Assembly (NCBI GenBank): GCA_020636315.1
Contig: JACJYA010000011.1
Span: 186,001 to 250,000 of the forward strand
Direction of reading: 5' to 3'
Length of the DNA stretch: 64,000 nt
Source of the DNA: Lewinellaceae bacterium
GTDB taxonomy: Bacteria; Bacteroidota; Bacteroidia; Chitinophagales; Saprospiraceae
In this document: piece after piece, positions 7,855-16,389 of the stretch
Numbering within the stretch: the stretch's first letter is position 1
How the letters are laid out: each line of letters starts with the position of its first letter
Notes under the pieces: generated by a model
Database searches by the model: none
What the model saw: the letters and a program-made list of their open reading frames with translations, nothing else
Told to the model about the DNA's origin: nothing
Position numbers and translations under genes: made by a program

Positions 7855-9078
7855 ATGGATAGCAACAACAACGGCGCTCACAGCGCTATCGCGAAGAAGG
7901 CAAAAGAGGACCGCTTTCAGGGGCATGATTACTACCTCATCGATGAACTGCTCGACGACGACCACCTTCTGGCGCGGGATGCAGTACGCACCTGGGTGAA
8001 ACAGGAAGTGAGCCCGATCATCGAAGAATACGCTGAACGGGCGGAGTGCCCTACGCACCTGTTCAAAGGGCTGGCGGAGATCGGGGCATTCGGGCCCAGC
8101 CTGCCTGTGGAATACGGTGGCGGCGGTATGGACGAAATGGCCTACGGGGTGATCATGCAGGAACTGGAGCGCGGAGATTCCGGAATCCGGTCCATGGCCT
8201 CCGTACAGGGCTCCCTGGTCATGTATCCGATCTTTAAGTACGGGTCGGAGGAACAAAAACGCAAATACCTGCCCAAGCTCGGAGCCGGAGAGTTGATTGG
8301 CTGTTTCGGGCTGACCGAGCCCGATCACGGTTCCAACCCGGGAGGAATGGTTACCCGGGTAAAGGATGATGGAGATGCCTACATCCTGAATGGGGCTAAA
8401 ATGTGGATCACCAACTCCCCGGTGGCCGATATCGCCGTTGTCTGGGCCAAGGACGAAGAGGATAAGATCGTAGGAATGGTGGTGGAGAAGGGCATGAAGG
8501 GCTTTTCCGCTCCGGAGATCCACGGCAAATGGTCCCTGCGCGCTTCCGTTACCGGAGAACTCGTCTTTGAAGATGTACGGGTGCCGAAGAAGAACGTTTT
8601 TCCTGAGATCAGAGGCTTGCGCGGCCCCTTATCCTGTTTGTCAAAAGCCCGGTACGGCATTGCCTGGGGAGCAGTCGGAGCGGCTTTGGACTGCTACGAC
8701 TCCGCTCTGCGGTATGCGCAGGAACGCCACCAGTTCGGCAAACCCATCGGGCAGTTCCAACTCACCCAGAAGAAGCTGGCGGAGATGATCACCGAGATCA
8801 CCAAAGGGCAACTGCTGGTTTGGCGCCTGGGCAAGCTGGCCAACGAAGGAAAGGCTACCGCCGCCCAGATCTCTATGGCCAAGCGCAATAATGTGGCCAT
8901 GGCCCTGGAAATTGCCCGCGAGGCCCGTCAGATACACGGTGGGATGGGGATCACCAATGAATATCCCATTATGCGCCACATGATGAACCTGGAATCGGTG
9001 ATAACATACGAAGGTACTCATGACATCCACCTGCTGATCACCGGGATGGACGTTACCGGGTTCAATGCCTTTAGCTGA
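7855..9078 (+). CDS. acyl-CoA dehydrogenase, glutaryl-CoA dehydrogenase-like
   Basis: A 407-residue flavoenzyme of the acyl-CoA dehydrogenase fold: all-helical N-terminal domain, beta domain with GCFGLTEPDHGSNPG and MWITNS (FAD-binding signatures), and C-terminal helical domain with ERHQFGKPIGQFQLTQ and QIHGGMG. The catalytic base is Glu386 in TYEGTHDIH, the position used by glutaryl-CoA and isovaleryl-type enzymes. The sequence is closest to glutaryl-CoA dehydrogenase (lysine/tryptophan degradation), which oxidises and decarboxylates glutaryl-CoA to crotonyl-CoA. Substrate assignment is by resemblance only. It is divergent from folB, with a 157-nt shared upstream region. Confidence 0.9.
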   Translation: MDSNNNGAHSAIAKKAKEDRFQGHDYYLIDELLDDDHLLARDAVRTWVKQEVSPIIEEYAERAECPTHLFKGLAEIGAFGPSLPVEYGGGGMDEMAYGVIMQELERGDSGIRSMASVQGSLVMYPIFKYGSEEQKRKYLPKLGAGELIGCFGLTEPDHGSNPGGMVTRVKDDGDAYILNGAKMWITNSPVADIAVVWAKDEEDKIVGMVVEKGMKGFSAPEIHGKWSLRASVTGELVFEDVRVPKKNVFPEIRGLRGPLSCLSKARYGIAWGAVGAALDCYDSALRYAQERHQFGKPIGQFQLTQKKLAEMITEITKGQLLVWRLGKLANEGKATAAQISMAKRNNVAMALEIAREARQIHGGMGITNEYPIMRHMMNLESVITYEGTHDIHLLITGMDVTGFNAFS

Positions 9079-9400
9079 TCTCTCTTTCCGGCGGGCTGTC
9101 GTGGTAAATTACCGGGTTCTCTACAGATCCCGCCGGCCCGCCGGCCGTTTTCAGGAGCGGTTAAAAAAGCGTTAAGAGCAATATTGGAACCTGTATTTCT
9201 GATGTAATTCCCTTAATTTTCAAGAACTATTCTACAACAAGGAGCCGTTTTTTACAACAATTCTTACTGTTGGCAGCGTTATACACCACAGGAATCCTTT
9301 ACTTTCGTAAAAAAGAGGGCCAGAATGAAGCGTTTTGTTGAGGTTATTAGTCTGGCTACCCGGCCGGTTTCCAATATCACAGGAGTAAACAATAATTGAA
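9079..9400. other. gene-free spacer upstream of the OmpA-like gene
   Basis: Contains G+C-rich inverted segments just after the dehydrogenase (GGCGGGC near 9090 and GCCCGCC near 9130) without a T-run, then AT-rich DNA. TACTTTCG at 9300-9307 is one mismatch from the Bacteroidota -7 box and could serve the gene at 9401. No ORF is supported. Confidence 0.4.
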
Positions 9401-10594
9401 ATGAGGAAACGAAGTTCGTTGCTTTTTCTCCTGCTAATGGCCAGTTGTTCGTTGGCCTTCAGCCAGGAAGAAGCTATCTACTTGACCAATCCATCTTTTG
9501 AAGACATGCCCCGGCACAGTAAAGAGCCTGTGGGGTGGTATGATTGCGGGGGCGACCTCTTTCCGGGGGAATCCCCTCCTGATGTTCAGCCCAGTGGAGA
9601 ATTCAGCGTCACCAAACCCGCCAACCATGGCTCGACTTATCTGGGCATGGTCGTGCGCGATAACGATACCTGGGAATCCGTATCCCAGAAGCTCAGCAGG
9701 CCTCTGAAGAAGGGCAAGTGCTATGAATTCAGCCTGGACCTGGCCCGCTCGGAATTATACATCAGCCTGAGCCGCGCCAATAATGAACAGGCCAATTACA
9801 TCACCCCCGCCAAATTGAGGATATGGGGAGGCTTCGGCTACTGTGATAAGCAATACCTCCTCGATGAAACCCCACTGGTCAATAAGCACCAGTGGATGCA
9901 GTTCAACTTTAAGTTCGAGCCCATTGCGGATTATTCCTATATCACCCTGGAAGCCTTCTACGAAACGCCCACTCTTTTTCCTTACAATGGTAATATACTT
10001 GTCGATAACGCATCTCCAATAAAACCCATTCCCTGCGATGAGCAGGTGGCGGAAGAACCGGTCAGCCCTCAACCGGAAGAGCCGCAGGATATAGCCAGGG
10101 AGGACCCTCCCAGGCAACCGGCCAGCACCCCCAAACCACAGAAACCAGCTACCGCTACCCAGACAACGCCAAGGGCCCCCGATCCGGAACCGGAGAAGAC
10201 CATTGCCGGCGTAAAACGGTCTGAAATGGCCAAAGGCCAGTCGATCCGGCTTGATAAGTTGTACTTCGATGCCGATAGCTCGCGGATACAGAAAGAGTCT
10301 TTTTCTTTCCTTAATGAAGTTTACGAGTTTCTGGATGTGAATAACGATGTGGTCATCGAGATTGGAGGGCACACCAACGGTTTGCCACCTGATGAATATT
10401 GCGACAAGCTTTCTACCGCCCGGGCAAAAGCCGTGGCCGATTATCTGGCCTCCAAGGGTATTTCCCGAAAACGCCTCCAGTATAAAGGCTACGGCAAACG
10501 GCAGCCGGTAGCATCTAATAAGACACCTTACGGCAGGAGAAAAAACCAGCGCGTGGAGATCAAAATACTGGAAATGGGGGGTGGAGATGGCTAG
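9401..10594 (+). CDS. OmpA-family protein with N-terminal beta-sandwich domain
   Basis: A 397-residue exported protein. The signal peptide MRKRSSLLFLLLMASCSLAFSQ contains MASC, so it could be a lipoprotein, although SFSQ-type cleavage is also plausible. Residues ~25-215 (YLTNPSFEDMP, GWYDCGGD, TYLGMVVRDNDTWE) form a carbohydrate-binding-like domain often placed before OmpA domains in Bacteroidota. A Pro/Thr-rich linker (~220-275) follows. The C-terminal OmpA domain (from about 290) has YFDADSSRI, GHTNGLP, LSTARAKAVADYL and RKNQRVEI, the peptidoglycan-binding surface. Its likely role is to anchor the outer envelope to peptidoglycan. It is convergent with aroA. Confidence 0.9.
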   Translation: MRKRSSLLFLLLMASCSLAFSQEEAIYLTNPSFEDMPRHSKEPVGWYDCGGDLFPGESPPDVQPSGEFSVTKPANHGSTYLGMVVRDNDTWESVSQKLSRPLKKGKCYEFSLDLARSELYISLSRANNEQANYITPAKLRIWGGFGYCDKQYLLDETPLVNKHQWMQFNFKFEPIADYSYITLEAFYETPTLFPYNGNILVDNASPIKPIPCDEQVAEEPVSPQPEEPQDIAREDPPRQPASTPKPQKPATATQTTPRAPDPEPEKTIAGVKRSEMAKGQSIRLDKLYFDADSSRIQKESFSFLNEVYEFLDVNNDVVIEIGGHTNGLPPDEYCDKLSTARAKAVADYLASKGISRKRLQYKGYGKRQPVASNKTPYGRRKNQRVEIKILEMGGGDG

Positions 10595-10619
10595 GAGCCG
10601 TTCATAGCCTATGGTGCGG

Positions 10620-10655
10620 ATCAGGGGCTACGGAAAATTTTCCGTAGCCCCTGAT
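10620..10655. terminator. perfect 36-bp palindrome between convergent genes, probable bidirectional terminator
   Basis: ATCAGGGGCTACGGAAAA is followed directly by its exact reverse complement. It lies 25 nt after the OmpA-like stop and 13 nt from the aroA stop. The outer 11 bases ATCAGGGGCTA also occur in the arm of the fold-back element at 4516-4533, so it may be a repeat-derived terminator. Confidence 0.65.
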
Positions 10656-10668
10656 GCATAATATATTG

Positions 10669-11919
10669 TCAGTTTTTCTCCTCTTTTTCTACTTCGAAAC
10701 CTAACTGCTGCAGGTCTTCCCAAAAGCTGGGATAAGATTTGGACACTACCATCGGGTCTTCAATGCGGATACCTCCAAACATGGACAGGGGCGCAAAAGC
10801 CATGGCCATGCGGTGGTCTTCGTAGGTAGCGAAAACAGGGAGGCCTTTTATGTCGGCTTTACCCTCTACCTGATAATATTCGCGCCCGTCTTCCGGTGGC
10901 AATGCTGACAGCCGGCACCCGGTTTTGGCCAGTTCGGCCTGGAGAGCGCCGATGCGGTCAGTTTCTTTTATGCGCAGGGTGTCCAGTCCGGAAAATTTAC
11001 CCCGGACGCCAAGGCCGGCGCACACTACGGCCAGGGTCTGCGCCAGGTCCGGGCAGAGGATGAAGTCCCAATCAAAATTAGCCGGGCGCCCGGTGGCGGC
11101 CCGGGACAGCAGAACCCCCTTCTCATTGTAGGTGGTTTCGACCCCAAAGGCGCTCATCATTTCCGCCAGTACGGCATCGCCCTGAATACTTTCTTTAAAC
11201 AGGCCATTGAGTTGAAGGTGGACGTCGTCGGCAAAAGCGGCCATGGCGTAATAATAGGAGGCGGCCGACCAGTCGGCTTCAACCCGGAAAGGCCGGGGCT
11301 GATACTGCTGAGGATCGATCCGGATGGTATTTCCTTCCCAGCGGTGATGCACACCGAAATAGCGCATCAGGTTGAGCGTCATTTCAATATAGGGCCGCGA
11401 GACGATTTTGCCTTCCAGGAGTAGGCTTAGGCCTTCGGGAAGCGTAGGGGCGATCATCAGCAGAGCTGAAATATACTGGCTGCTCGTACCGGCTTCGATG
11501 GAAAGCCTGGAGACATGGCCGAGGCCTGAAGGAGTGCCGATGCGAAGAGGAGGGTAGCCGTCTTTTTCAAGATAATGGATATCAGCCCCGAGCTGGCGAA
11601 GGGCCCGGGCCAGTATCCCTATGGGCCTTTCTTTCATTCTTTCCGTTCCGGTGAGGGTTTGTACGCCCGGCCGGGTGGAGAGGAAGGCCGTCATGAAGCG
11701 GAAGGTCGTTCCGGCGGCTCCGGCGTCCCGTATATCTTCTTCACTTTGTAGCAACTGTTGGAGGAGTTCCGTATCCCTGGCGTTGGCCAGGTGTTGGATT
11801 GGAAAGGCCTCCCCGCAAAGCGCCCGGATGATCAGTACCCTGTTGGAGATGCTTTTGGAGCCGGCAAGTGTGACCTCTCCGGCCAGGCGGCGGTTGTTAA
11901 AGGATAAAGTATAGGACAT
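10669..11919 (-). CDS. aroA: 3-phosphoshikimate 1-carboxyvinyltransferase (EPSP synthase)
   Basis: Sixth step of the shikimate pathway: shikimate-3-phosphate plus PEP gives EPSP. The 416-residue length fits the shorter Bacteroidota form. Signatures: AGSKSISNR at residues 19-27 (Lys22 and Arg27 contact PEP and shikimate-3-phosphate), DAGAAGTTFRFMTAF in place of the canonical NAGTAMR motif, MKERPIGILARALRQLGA, IKETDRIGAL, and YEDHRMAMAFAP near the C-terminus. The divergence of the NAGTAMR motif is usual for Bacteroidota. Confidence 0.95.
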   Translation of the reverse strand: MSYTLSFNNRRLAGEVTLAGSKSISNRVLIIRALCGEAFPIQHLANARDTELLQQLLQSEEDIRDAGAAGTTFRFMTAFLSTRPGVQTLTGTERMKERPIGILARALRQLGADIHYLEKDGYPPLRIGTPSGLGHVSRLSIEAGTSSQYISALLMIAPTLPEGLSLLLEGKIVSRPYIEMTLNLMRYFGVHHRWEGNTIRIDPQQYQPRPFRVEADWSAASYYYAMAAFADDVHLQLNGLFKESIQGDAVLAEMMSAFGVETTYNEKGVLLSRAATGRPANFDWDFILCPDLAQTLAVVCAGLGVRGKFSGLDTLRIKETDRIGALQAELAKTGCRLSALPPEDGREYYQVEGKADIKGLPVFATYEDHRMAMAFAPLSMFGGIRIEDPMVVSKSYPSFWEDLQQLGFEVEKEEKN

Positions 11920-12036
11920 TCTGGATGAAGGTCTTCCAAAGGTTTGTTAGGAAAAGGTTTTCGGAGGTGGCCCGCACCTTTCTCCACATCTGTTTGGCGA
12001 TGGCGTGAGCCTAAATGGCGCCTTTCAGGCAGGTGT

Positions 12037-12231
12037 TTAATCAACCAGATCCCGGTATTGGCTGGCCAATTCTTTTGAGGAGCTGCTCTGTTTCAGTTTT
12101 TCTTCCTCATAATGGCTGTCGGCCTGAGAAGTGAGTTCAGCTTTTTCGATCACGCCAGCGGACTTAAGGGCCTTGATAAATTGCTGGAAGGCCTTTTCTT
12201 TTCCTGGCTGAATGCGGATCCTGTATTCCAT
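12037..12231 (-). CDS. small charged protein, unknown function
   Basis: A 64-residue protein (MEYRIRIQPGKEKAFQQFIKAL, then an acidic and polar tail with KLKQSSSSKELASQYRD). It begins 30 nt after the phoH stop on the same strand, suggesting a shared transcript. The beta-start followed by an amphipathic helix resembles small antitoxin-like proteins of Bacteroidota, but no toxin gene is adjacent, so I assign no function. Confidence 0.6.
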   Translation of the reverse strand: MEYRIRIQPGKEKAFQQFIKALKSAGVIEKAELTSQADSHYEEEKLKQSSSSKELASQYRDLVD

Positions 12232-12261
12232 GGTGATAATTTATTCCGTTATTTGAAGTAG

Positions 12262-13338
12262 TTATTCTTCTTCATCGTTTTCCCGGGAAAAGAAGGGCAT
12301 GGTGTTCGGGTCGGGTACTATCCCGTTACCGGAAGCAGCCTCTTCTTTTTCTTCCTCTTCCCGGCTTTTCCTCTTTTGGCGCATTGCTTCATCCGACCGT
12401 TCGTAGGCTCTGATGATCTCTTTTACCAGGCGGTGGCGCACCACATCTTCTGCATCCAGGTAAATGGTTTCAATGCCATCGAGGTGTTCCAGCAGGTCGA
12501 TGGCCCGGCGCAGCCCGGATTTCTGGTGAAATGGCAGGTCAACCTGGGAAAGGTCGCCGGTAATGATGCATTTAGCCGACGGGCCGAGGCGGGTAAGGAA
12601 CATTTTCAGCTGCATGGTGGAGCAGTTCTGCGCCTCGTCCAGGATGATAAAAGCATTGTCGAGCGTACGCCCCCTCATGAAAGCCAGCGGGGCGATCTCG
12701 ATAACGCGGGTAGCCATAAACTGCTGCAGCTTTTCTGCCGGCAGCATATCATCAAGGGCGTCGTAAAGAGGCCGGAGGTACGGGTCGATCTTTTCCTTGA
12801 GGTCTCCCGGGAGAAAGCCGAGGCTTTCGCCTGCTTCTACAGCCGGCCGGGTCAGAATGATCTTCTTGACCATGCGGTTTTTCAGCGCCTTGACGGCCAG
12901 GGCCACAGCCGTATAGGTCTTACCCGTACCGGCCGGCCCAACGGCAAAGACAATATCGTTATCCTCTGAGGCTTCGATCAGCTTCTTCTGGTTGCGAGTT
13001 TTCGCCTTGATCTGTTTGCCGTTGCGGCCGTAAAGGATCGTTTTATTTCCTTTGCTGGCGCTGCCCAGCTTGGATTCGAAGGGGTTGGCGCCGGCGATGA
13101 GGTCCTGCACCATCTGTACGGGAAGCTCATCGTGCTCTTTGAGCAGGCGGACCATCAGCTCGAATTTGGATTTTGCTTTTTGGGTAAGCTTTTTATCGCC
13201 GGAAAGCTTAAGGCTGCTACCTCGCGAAGTCATAACCACTTCGGGAAAAGCCTTTCTCAGAAGGTTTAATTTCACATTATTTTCGCCGTACAATTCGACG
13301 AGGTCAACCCCGTCAACGGTCAGAATGATCTCACTCAA
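12262..13338 (-). CDS. phoH: PhoH-family ATPase
   Basis: A 358-residue cytoplasmic P-loop ATPase. Residues ~1-90 form the small RNA-binding-like N-terminal domain of PhoH/PhoL proteins. The core has Walker A GPAGTGKT at 134-141, RPAVEAGESLGFLPGDLKEK, Walker B IILDEAQN and the sensor-like ITGDLSQVDLP. PhoH/PhoL proteins are linked to RNA metabolism and, in some bacteria, to phosphate starvation. A charged C-terminal tail with KRKSREEEEKEE follows. The gene is followed by the small gene at 12231. Confidence 0.92.
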   Translation of the reverse strand: MSEIILTVDGVDLVELYGENNVKLNLLRKAFPEVVMTSRGSSLKLSGDKKLTQKAKSKFELMVRLLKEHDELPVQMVQDLIAGANPFESKLGSASKGNKTILYGRNGKQIKAKTRNQKKLIEASEDNDIVFAVGPAGTGKTYTAVALAVKALKNRMVKKIILTRPAVEAGESLGFLPGDLKEKIDPYLRPLYDALDDMLPAEKLQQFMATRVIEIAPLAFMRGRTLDNAFIILDEAQNCSTMQLKMFLTRLGPSAKCIITGDLSQVDLPFHQKSGLRRAIDLLEHLDGIETIYLDAEDVVRHRLVKEIIRAYERSDEAMRQKRKSREEEEKEEAASGNGIVPDPNTMPFFSRENDEEE

Positions 13339-13689
13339 TACTTTTGTCCTCTTTTTTGTGATACAATCTGCAGCAGGGCCCGAAAAGCAGCCAATGATCC
13401 GAGCTCTTCAACCCATTGCATAATTGGGTAACTTCCGGCAACGACAAAAAGTTCAGCATTCCCGGATGCTAAATGCCGGGCTTTACTTCTCCCGCATCGG
13501 GCTTCGGCCCCTGCAAAAGTACATATATTCACAAGAAGAGGAAAAGAGTAGGGAGTATAAGTGCCTGGATAATTTTAGCAATACCTGCGCTGCTTCGAAC
13601 TCAGCAGGCCGGTAGTGTGAAAAATATAGCCTATTTTTGGGCAACAGATATTCACCCCGGCCTGTATAGCCAAAACCATCAATTTCGAT
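13339..13689. other. divergent intergenic region phoH / DUF62 gene
   Basis: 351 nt between divergent genes, so it should carry both promoters. A CCCGGATGCTAAATGCCGGG near-palindrome lies around 13460. A TAnnTTTG box faces the + strand gene (13632-13639). No gene is supported. Confidence 0.45.
13632..13639 (+). promoter_or_regulatory. TATTTTTG, candidate -7 box
   Basis: Exact match to the Bacteroidota -7 consensus TAnnTTTG, 50 nt before the ATG at 13690. No clear TTTG -33 element at the expected spacing. Confidence 0.35.
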
Positions 13690-14463
13690 ATGCCTATTGT
13701 TACCCTGACTACAGATTTCGGACGGCGGGATTATTACCTGGCGATGATAAAGGGCGCCATGTTGTGTGAACACCCGCAGCTCAATATCATAGAGATCACC
13801 AATAGTATCAGGAATTACGATATTGTCCAGGGAGCCTTTATTTTCAGGAATGCCTGGGAAAGTTTTCCGGAAGGCACCATACACCTGATCAGTGTCAATG
13901 ATTATTATGCACATCAGGGACGCTATCTGGCCACTACCCTCCGGGGGCATTTTTTCATTGCTCCGGATAATGGCATCTTCAGCCTCATTTTTGACGAAAA
14001 GATGCCCGCTGACTTTTATGAACTGGATGCCAAAGAAGGCAGCCCGTTTCCACTTAAAGACATCTATGCCCGTGCGGTGGGCCATCTCGCCCATGGGAAG
14101 CCCCTGGCAGGGATCGGCCCGCCCGCACGGGAAGTCGAGCGGCGGATCACCCTTCAGCCGGTCATCGGCCACTCCCAGATCCGGGGCTCGGTCATTTATG
14201 TCGATAATTACGACAATGCCATTTCCAACATCACCAGGGCTCTTTTTGAAAAAGTAGGCGGGGGGCGCCCTTTCAAGCTCTATTTTAAACGCCATGCCCC
14301 GATCAGGCGCCTCAGCGAAAACTACCATGGCCTGCCCGTTGGAGAACCGCTCTGCCTTTTCAATGCTGCCGGCTATCTTGAGGTTGCCGTCAATATGGGC
14401 AGAGCCTGTACTCTTTTTGGCCTCAAAGAGGAGGATACCATTCAAATAGATTTCCATTCATGA
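13690..14463 (+). CDS. SAM hydroxide adenosyltransferase-like protein (DUF62)
   Basis: A 257-residue member of the DUF62 family, which hydrolyses S-adenosylmethionine to adenosine and methionine and is related to fluorinase/chlorinase. Visible family features: N-terminal VTLTTDFGRRDYYLAMIKG, DIVQGAFIFRNAWESFPEGTIHL, IAPDNGIFSLI, and a C-terminal beta-barrel domain with YVDNYDNAISNI. It overlaps the next gene by 4 nt (ATGA), indicating translational coupling. Lack of the halide-specific loop makes a hydrolase role more likely than halogenation; that point is inference. Confidence 0.88.
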   Translation: MPIVTLTTDFGRRDYYLAMIKGAMLCEHPQLNIIEITNSIRNYDIVQGAFIFRNAWESFPEGTIHLISVNDYYAHQGRYLATTLRGHFFIAPDNGIFSLIFDEKMPADFYELDAKEGSPFPLKDIYARAVGHLAHGKPLAGIGPPAREVERRITLQPVIGHSQIRGSVIYVDNYDNAISNITRALFEKVGGGRPFKLYFKRHAPIRRLSENYHGLPVGEPLCLFNAAGYLEVAVNMGRACTLFGLKEEDTIQIDFHS

Positions 14464-14747
14464 TCAAACGTATCGTAAAACTCACTTTTCAACAGGAAAG
14501 GGCTGATGACTTTCTGGCCATTTTCCGGGAAAGCAAAAAGCAGATACTGGGTTTCCCCGGATGTCAGCATCTGGAGCTTCTTCGTTGTACACAACCTGAT
14601 AACATCTTTTTCACCTACAGCTTTTGGGACGACGAAACCGCCCTCGAACGCTACCGGCAGTCTGAACTCTTTCGTTCCACCTGGAGCCGCACCAAAAAGC
14701 TGTTCGCCGATAGGGCCCATGCCTGGAGTGTGGAGGAGTGGGAATGA
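14460..14747 (+). CDS. antibiotic biosynthesis monooxygenase (ABM) domain protein
   Basis: A 95-residue single-domain dimeric alpha-beta barrel protein. It shows the ABM pattern: MIKRIVKLTF strand, FLAIFRESKKQILGFPGC helix and turn, HLELLR strand, FTYSFWDDETALERYRQSELF helix, and a final basic helix with WSVEEWE. Proteins of this fold act as small oxygenases or heme-degrading enzymes, or have unknown roles. It is translationally coupled to the DUF62 gene by a 4-nt overlap, so the two may act together. Confidence 0.85.
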   Translation: MIKRIVKLTFQQERADDFLAIFRESKKQILGFPGCQHLELLRCTQPDNIFFTYSFWDDETALERYRQSELFRSTWSRTKKLFADRAHAWSVEEWE

Positions 14748-14754
14748 AAAAAAT

Positions 14755-15963
14755 CTAAGCCTGTTTTTCCAGAACCTCCTTCAGCCGTTCAGCAACAGTA
14801 TTCACCTCTTCCTCGGTATTGTAGTAATGAGGTGAGAGGCGCAATGCCCATTCCACCCCCTTTTTGTCAAAATCGATAACTGCCGAGTTATGGCCGGCAA
14901 TGGAGGCATTTATCCCCTTCTGTTCAAGGGCCATTTTCAGGGGAAGCGGTTTCCAGTTGTCTATGTGAAGGGAGACGATACCGCAGAGGCTTTTGCCCCT
15001 GTCGAGCACCTGTGTGTGCGGGATTTCCGACAATTGCCCGCGCAGAGAGGCTGCCAGCCGAAAGGTGCGTTCCCGGATGGCATCCAGGCCTGCCTTCAAA
15101 GCGTATTCGGCAGCGGCTTTGCTGCCCAGGAGTAAGGCATAGGAGCGTTCCCAGGACTCAAACCGCCGGGCATCCTTTCTTGGGGAATAGCTGTCTGCTC
15201 CGGTCCAATCGGCGCTGTGCAGGTCGAGAAATAATGGAGCCAACTCTTTTTTCAGCACCCTGTCGGATACATAGAGAAAACCGGCGCCCCGGGGGCCGCG
15301 CAGGAATTTCCGGAAGGTGCCGCTGAGGAAATCGCAATGCAGGCGGGTGACATCGAGAGGCATCTGGCCGGCCGACTGGCAGGCATCGAGAAGGTAAAGG
15401 CAGCCGTGTTGCCGGCAAAGCTGCCCGGCAACCTCTGCGTCCTGCACCAGGCCGGAATTAGTGGGGATGTGGGTAACGGCTACCAGCTTTGGGCGGTGTT
15501 TTCTGATGATTTTTTCCATGGATGCCGGGTCGAACCCTCCTTCCGGCCGGCTTTTAGTGCGGAAAAGGCGAATACCCGCCCTTTTTTGCAGTTGGAGAAA
15601 GGCGATCTGGTTGGAGACATAGTCATCTTCTGTGGCCAGAATGACGTCTCCGGGCTTAAAAGAGATCGAAGATAAGGCTTTAGTATAAGCCTCCGTCGCA
15701 CTGGTGGCGAAGGAAATGTTCCGGGATGGAGCATTCAGTAAACGGCCAACGGCCTTGTAAAACCCGGCGACCTCCCGGCGGGCGGCAATGGCGGCTTCGT
15801 AACCACCTATCCGGGCCTCCATGGCAAGGTGGCTGAGAATGGCCTGCAGAACAGGTTCCGGTGGAAGAGCAGCCCCGGCATTATTGAAGTGTATTCGTTC
15901 CTGGACACCGGGTGTATCCTGCCGGAATTTCTCTAACTGGCTACTGTTAAAGAGCATGGGCAA
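14755..15963 (-). CDS. class V aminotransferase-like PLP enzyme
   Basis: A 402-residue fold-type I PLP enzyme of the aminotransferase class V group (cysteine desulfurase / isopenicillin epimerase-like). Features: HFNNAGAALPP near the start, SFATSATEAYTKAL, LLDACQSAGQ with the cofactor-contacting Asp193, and SGTFRKFLRGPRG with the probable Schiff-base Lys219. The active-site Cys loop of IscS/SufS is not evident, so a true cysteine desulfurase is less likely; an epimerase or lyase is possible. It converges with the ABM gene, with 7 nt between stops. Confidence 0.85.
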   Translation of the reverse strand: MPMLFNSSQLEKFRQDTPGVQERIHFNNAGAALPPEPVLQAILSHLAMEARIGGYEAAIAARREVAGFYKAVGRLLNAPSRNISFATSATEAYTKALSSISFKPGDVILATEDDYVSNQIAFLQLQKRAGIRLFRTKSRPEGGFDPASMEKIIRKHRPKLVAVTHIPTNSGLVQDAEVAGQLCRQHGCLYLLDACQSAGQMPLDVTRLHCDFLSGTFRKFLRGPRGAGFLYVSDRVLKKELAPLFLDLHSADWTGADSYSPRKDARRFESWERSYALLLGSKAAAEYALKAGLDAIRERTFRLAASLRGQLSEIPHTQVLDRGKSLCGIVSLHIDNWKPLPLKMALEQKGINASIAGHNSAVIDFDKKGVEWALRLSPHYYNTEEEVNTVAERLKEVLEKQA

Positions 15964-16052
15964 AACGGTGAAATGAGAATAGTTATAAAAGTAATCGTTA
16001 TAAAAATAATAATTACAAAAGTAACGATCAATAAAGGTTGTCTCCTATCGTT

Positions 16053-16298
16053 TTACCTTCCTTCTACATTGAGCACTTTGATGACCATTGAAGCGGTTAC
16101 TCCCTGGTTGAAGCTCAGTTTGATCTCCTGATGGAGGGCATTCATGATGGTGTCGTAATCGCCAAATATCTGAGTGCTGAGGCTATTGACTTCTACCTGC
16201 AGGCCTTCATGAAGACGGATGCGGGCTATAAAATCGAGGATATAGCCTTCATAATCTTTATCCAGAGGATACATACTGATCTCGGCCGAAGCTTTCAT
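16053..16298 (-). CDS. thiamine-binding-like protein (MTH1187/YkoF family)
   Basis: An 81-residue protein beginning MKASAEISMYPLDKDYEG, the expected N-terminus of the MTH1187/YkoF ferredoxin-like fold. That fold binds thiamine or related ligands in some members. The start at 16298 was preferred over an in-frame codon 45 nt upstream, because the family starts at this strand. The central segment with LSTQIFGDYDTIM matches the family pattern. Cytoplasmic; specific ligand unknown. Confidence 0.78.
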   Translation of the reverse strand: MKASAEISMYPLDKDYEGYILDFIARIRLHEGLQVEVNSLSTQIFGDYDTIMNALHQEIKLSFNQGVTASMVIKVLNVEGR

Positions 16299-16389
16299 GT
16301 GATTTTTTGGGGAAATTAAAAAAAACCACTGAATAGTCTTCAAAGATATTCGGAATGGAGCTCCGGGAGGGGGCTTATTAAGGCTGCGG

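Noticed and set aside
13690..14463. Fluorinase/chlorinase
   Set aside because: Only the general DUF62 fold is visible; halide-specific features cannot be seen, so the hydrolase reading was kept.
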